Of a stretch of 22,637 nt of DNA, positions 20,340 through 22,637 are shown in pieces. The DNA is from Saccoglossus kowalevskii (lineage: Eukaryota > Hemichordata > Enteropneusta > Harrimaniidae): contig NW_003140829.1 of NCBI RefSeq assembly GCF_000003605.2, positions 61,117 through 83,753 on the forward strand, in the 5' to 3' direction. The translations under genes and the position numbers were made by a program. Numbering within the stretch: the stretch's first letter is position 1; each line of letters starts with the position of its first letter. The notes beneath the pieces were generated by a model. It ran no database searches. It saw only the letters and a list, made by a program, of their open reading frames with translations, and was not told where the DNA came from.

Positions 20340-21485
20340 ATGGAGAATGACGAGTACGATGACGTTTTTGCTGGGCAGTTCGGATTTAACCTAACGCTCA
20401 TTCACAAACTGTTAGCCGAGCTTAATCTCACCAGTATAAGGGATTTCGTCGACCACTTCGAACTGGAATTTCCGACTGTCCTACACGAACTTTCTCCGTA
20501 TTCCAAGATAGCACTGGGAATTTTCTATTCGTTAGTGTTTTTGCTCGCTGTCATTGGCAACACTTTGGTGATCATGGCCGTTGTATCAAATAAAACCATG
20601 CACACTGTGACAAACGTGTTCATAGTATCTTTAGCTATTTCAAACTTTATGATCGCAGTGTTCTGTATTCCCTTCACGTTTATCGAGGCTATCACCGCAG
20701 AATGGGTCCTAGGAACAGTGATGTGTAAGATACTTCCTTATATAACGACAGTCTCCGTCACATCCAATATACTTACACTTACTTGTATTGCCATCAATCG
20801 TTACTACGCCGTGTGCTTCCCCCTGCAGAACAAAGTGAAAATGACATCAGGTCGCGCTATACTCATGGCAGCATTCATTTGGGTTGTTGCTATGATAGCT
20901 ATGTCACCGCAGTTATTTGTTTTACAGACAAATGTAATCACGGACGTGATCTGGGACCGGGAGTACACAATATGTACAGAGGTGTGGCCCAACCAACAAC
21001 AGAAGAAGATGTTCACATTTTTCATTGTTGGGACATTTTACATTTTACAAATAGGGGTCATGATTGGGCTTTATTCCCGAATTGGACATAGACTTTGGGC
21101 GAGAAATGCTGTTGGACCTTCGCAGATTCTGCCTGAATATCTAGCTGCCTCGATGAGAAGAAAGCGACGAGCCACCTTGATGCTTATATTAGTGGTGGTA
21201 CTTTTTGCTGTATGCTGGGCCCCATTCCATATTGTCAGCGTTATCAGAGAATTCCCACCCCTTCCAGATAATGAGACAAACCGGCTAATGTTAGCAATTG
21301 TTCAATTGGTGGCTTTCTGTGATAGCTGTATCAACCCTTTTATTTACGCTTTTTTGAATGAAAGTTTTCGACGACGATTCATCTCCTCACTCAGATGCAA
21401 AAAACGACAGAGAAAGAAAATTCTTGTCCAGGCACAGAAACAAGTTTACACTAAGAATATTTACATTGCTGAAAGCATTATCTAA
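20340..21485 (+). CDS. Class A neuropeptide receptor, QRFP/NPFF-receptor-like
   Basis: A 381-residue seven-helix G-protein-coupled receptor, probably at the plasma membrane for an amidated neuropeptide. The start has a good context (AAAATGG) and an in-frame TGA at 20298. The N-terminus (1-56) has N-glycosylation sites N17 and N29. Helices lie near 57-83, 90-112, 127-157, 172-193, 223-247, 277-302 and 314-337, with helix 8 at 341-352. Family marks: N74 (1.50), W122 in loop 1, disulphide pair C129-C212, W181 (4.50), R154 (3.50), Y245 (5.58), CWAP at 292-295 and NPFIY at 332-336. YSRIGHRLW (245-253) and ICTEVWP in loop 2 recall vertebrate QRFP receptors. Oddities: N102 replaces D2.50, N143 is at 3.39, NRY replaces DRY (N153), Q237 replaces P5.50, and D328 is at 7.45. 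The coding part is one exon. Basic runs MRRKRR and KKRQRKK, C353 (possible palmitoylation) and a C-terminal ESII (PDZ-ligand-like) complete it. The ligand is not predictable. The receptor class is certain, the QRFP/NPFF branch likely. Confidence 0.95.
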   Translation: MENDEYDDVFAGQFGFNLTLIHKLLAELNLTSIRDFVDHFELEFPTVLHELSPYSKIALGIFYSLVFLLAVIGNTLVIMAVVSNKTMHTVTNVFIVSLAISNFMIAVFCIPFTFIEAITAEWVLGTVMCKILPYITTVSVTSNILTLTCIAINRYYAVCFPLQNKVKMTSGRAILMAAFIWVVAMIAMSPQLFVLQTNVITDVIWDREYTICTEVWPNQQQKKMFTFFIVGTFYILQIGVMIGLYSRIGHRLWARNAVGPSQILPEYLAASMRRKRRATLMLILVVVLFAVCWAPFHIVSVIREFPPLPDNETNRLMLAIVQLVAFCDSCINPFIYAFLNESFRRRFISSLRCKKRQRKKILVQAQKQVYTKNIYIAESII

Positions 21486-21534
21486 AAAAAAATATTTGAA
21501 ACTGGACAGAGGGAGTGGCGGTCAAAATCTGATA

Positions 21535-21540
21535 AATAAA
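21535..21540 (+). terminator. Polyadenylation signal AATAAA for the receptor
   Basis: The first canonical AATAAA lies 50 bases after the stop codon. It would give a very short 3' untranslated region. Another AATAAA at 22286-22291 would give one of about 800 bases. Both may be used; AT-rich DNA makes chance copies likely. Confidence 0.35.
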
Positions 21541-22415
21541 AGACATACAAAAATATATGCTGTGTATATTAAAGCTAAGGAATTATAATATTTTTGTGAA
21601 TATTACAGTGTAGGTACATTATCCAGTGTGACACGGATGAGCACTCAACACTGAAGCGTTTTTTTTAAAGGATTTCCCTACTTAGCGAATTGGGAACCAG
21701 GCTATATAATCAACCTATTATTTTGATGTCGTCGAACCTTTTAAATTTGATGGTATTTGCGTTTTCAGCTCAATTTACTTCGGCGTGATAGAGACGCAAC
21801 TCGTAACCTGATTGGATTTCTACATTCCTATATAAGCTGAAATGTATTTTTCTATAACAAATATATGAAGGTATTACTAGTATATTACTCTCATTTTATA
21901 TTTTTGTTGTTAACACTCCTGTGTGTTACAGATAACAATTGAGTATTTATGACAATATGAATACAATACAAAGAAAGCTAGTGTACCTTTCTATCATTTA
22001 TTGTACAACACACTAGACAGTGTGACAATAGGTGCGTAATCATCGCATACATGTCTTATGTGGATATACTTACACACATTCACACAAATATAAAAAAGGA
22101 ACATTCGACTTATACGTTTTACTTATGCTTATATAACTGTGGCGTGGACTTTGTGAGGTTTGTTTTAATTTCTATAAAGATTATATATACATTCCAATCT
22201 TATTCAAATGTGAGTTTCTGTAATGTAAAATGTCAAATATTAAAATACTGTAGAAAATGGTATTGTGTGTCTTCACTAGGTTGTAAATAAATGTAGTATT
22301 GCTTTAATACTTATTTTCAGCAATTTCTGGTTTAAGAGGGGATGTAATGTTAGCCAGAATACTAGTAAACGTTACAAATTTTGCACAAAAAATGCTTGGT
22401 TTGGGACATTGGTCC
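21541..22415. other. AT-rich DNA after the receptor, possible long 3' UTR
   Basis: No gene recognised; the open frame at 22051-22290 is T/A-driven with no domain. It contains the AATAAA at 22286-22291. Part of it may be the receptor's 3' untranslated region. Confidence 0.5.
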
Positions 22416-22440
22416 CTTAAGATAGAGTTGCAGGTTCGTG
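22416..22440 (+). repeat. SINE-like B-box fragment, copy 2
   Basis: Matches 6810-6834 at 23 of 25 bases, including TGCAGGTTCGTG, which resembles an RNA polymerase III B box. A small GGGAC-ATTG-GTCCC hairpin lies immediately upstream (22403-22416). The window ends about 200 bases further on in an A-rich run, which might be the tail of such an element, but the intervening sequence shows no clear SINE body. Confidence 0.35.
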
Positions 22441-22637
22441 GGCACTTGGGAGTGAATTTTTTTCTTTGCTTTTTATTATCCAAACAGTCTTGGCTATAGA
22501 CTGTTAAACTTTTGTAGAATTATGAATAGTGGAACATACTCAAAAGACGATTTTAGAATATAAATAACTGGTGCAAACATTCTCTCTTTTGAATGCTTAG
22601 CAAGATTTAGCATGGCAGCACATAAATAATAAAAAAA

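Noticed and set aside
20783-21091. Other frames overlapping the receptor (20783-21091 plus, 20804-21025 minus, 21358-21588 plus)
   Set aside because: They are shadows of the receptor coding frame, which alone has a complete seven-helix domain.

Overview
The window looks like nuclear DNA of a multicellular animal, most likely a marine invertebrate. It is AT-rich, almost gene-free for its first 20 kb, and carries several micro- and minisatellites, a small LTR retroelement, and one clear gene: a single-exon rhodopsin-family (class A) neuropeptide receptor. Nothing bacterial or viral was recognised. The receptor resembles the QRFP (GPR103)/neuropeptide-FF branch. I cannot name the species; such receptors are numerous in amphioxus, hemichordates, echinoderms and lophotrochozoans. 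Layout, left half: a (TAAA)n microsatellite opens the window. It is followed by an 8-copy 45-bp minisatellite (681-1040), a small GC-richer patch with promoter-like motifs (about 1370-1625), a degenerate 41-48-bp tandem array (about 3060-3400) and a 29-copy 39-bp minisatellite (4183-5306). The minisatellites keep long open frames only because their units are multiples of three; I do not call them genes. From 5.3 to 13.9 kb the sequence is plain AT-rich non-coding DNA. It contains a SINE-like B-box fragment (6810-6834, a second copy at 22416-22440), a degenerate three-unit repeat (about 7035-7180), an (AAT)n run (8266-8310) and a GC-rich inverted repeat (10402-10520). Layout, right half: 13938-16615 is a complete but non-autonomous LTR retroelement on the minus strand. 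It has two long terminal repeats of 663 and 605 bp, a 4-bp target duplication GTGA, an 18-nt tRNA primer-binding site two bases inside the 5' LTR, and a 1.4-kb interior without gag or pol. A 55-bp near-palindrome lies at 17355-17409. The receptor gene is at 20340-21485 on the plus strand; possible upstream control elements are a TATA-like sequence at 19451 and a 3' splice site at 20037, with a polyadenylation signal just downstream at 21535. The most interesting observation is inside the receptor. The aspartate of TM2 (2.50) and that of the DRY motif (3.49) are both asparagine, residue 3.39 is asparagine, the TM5 proline (5.50) is glutamine, and an aspartate appears in TM7 at 7.45 where asparagine is usual. 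The acidic residue of the sodium pocket therefore seems to have moved from TM2 to TM7, while the rest of the activation machinery is intact. No other gene could be supported, so no pathway or operon relationship can be drawn.
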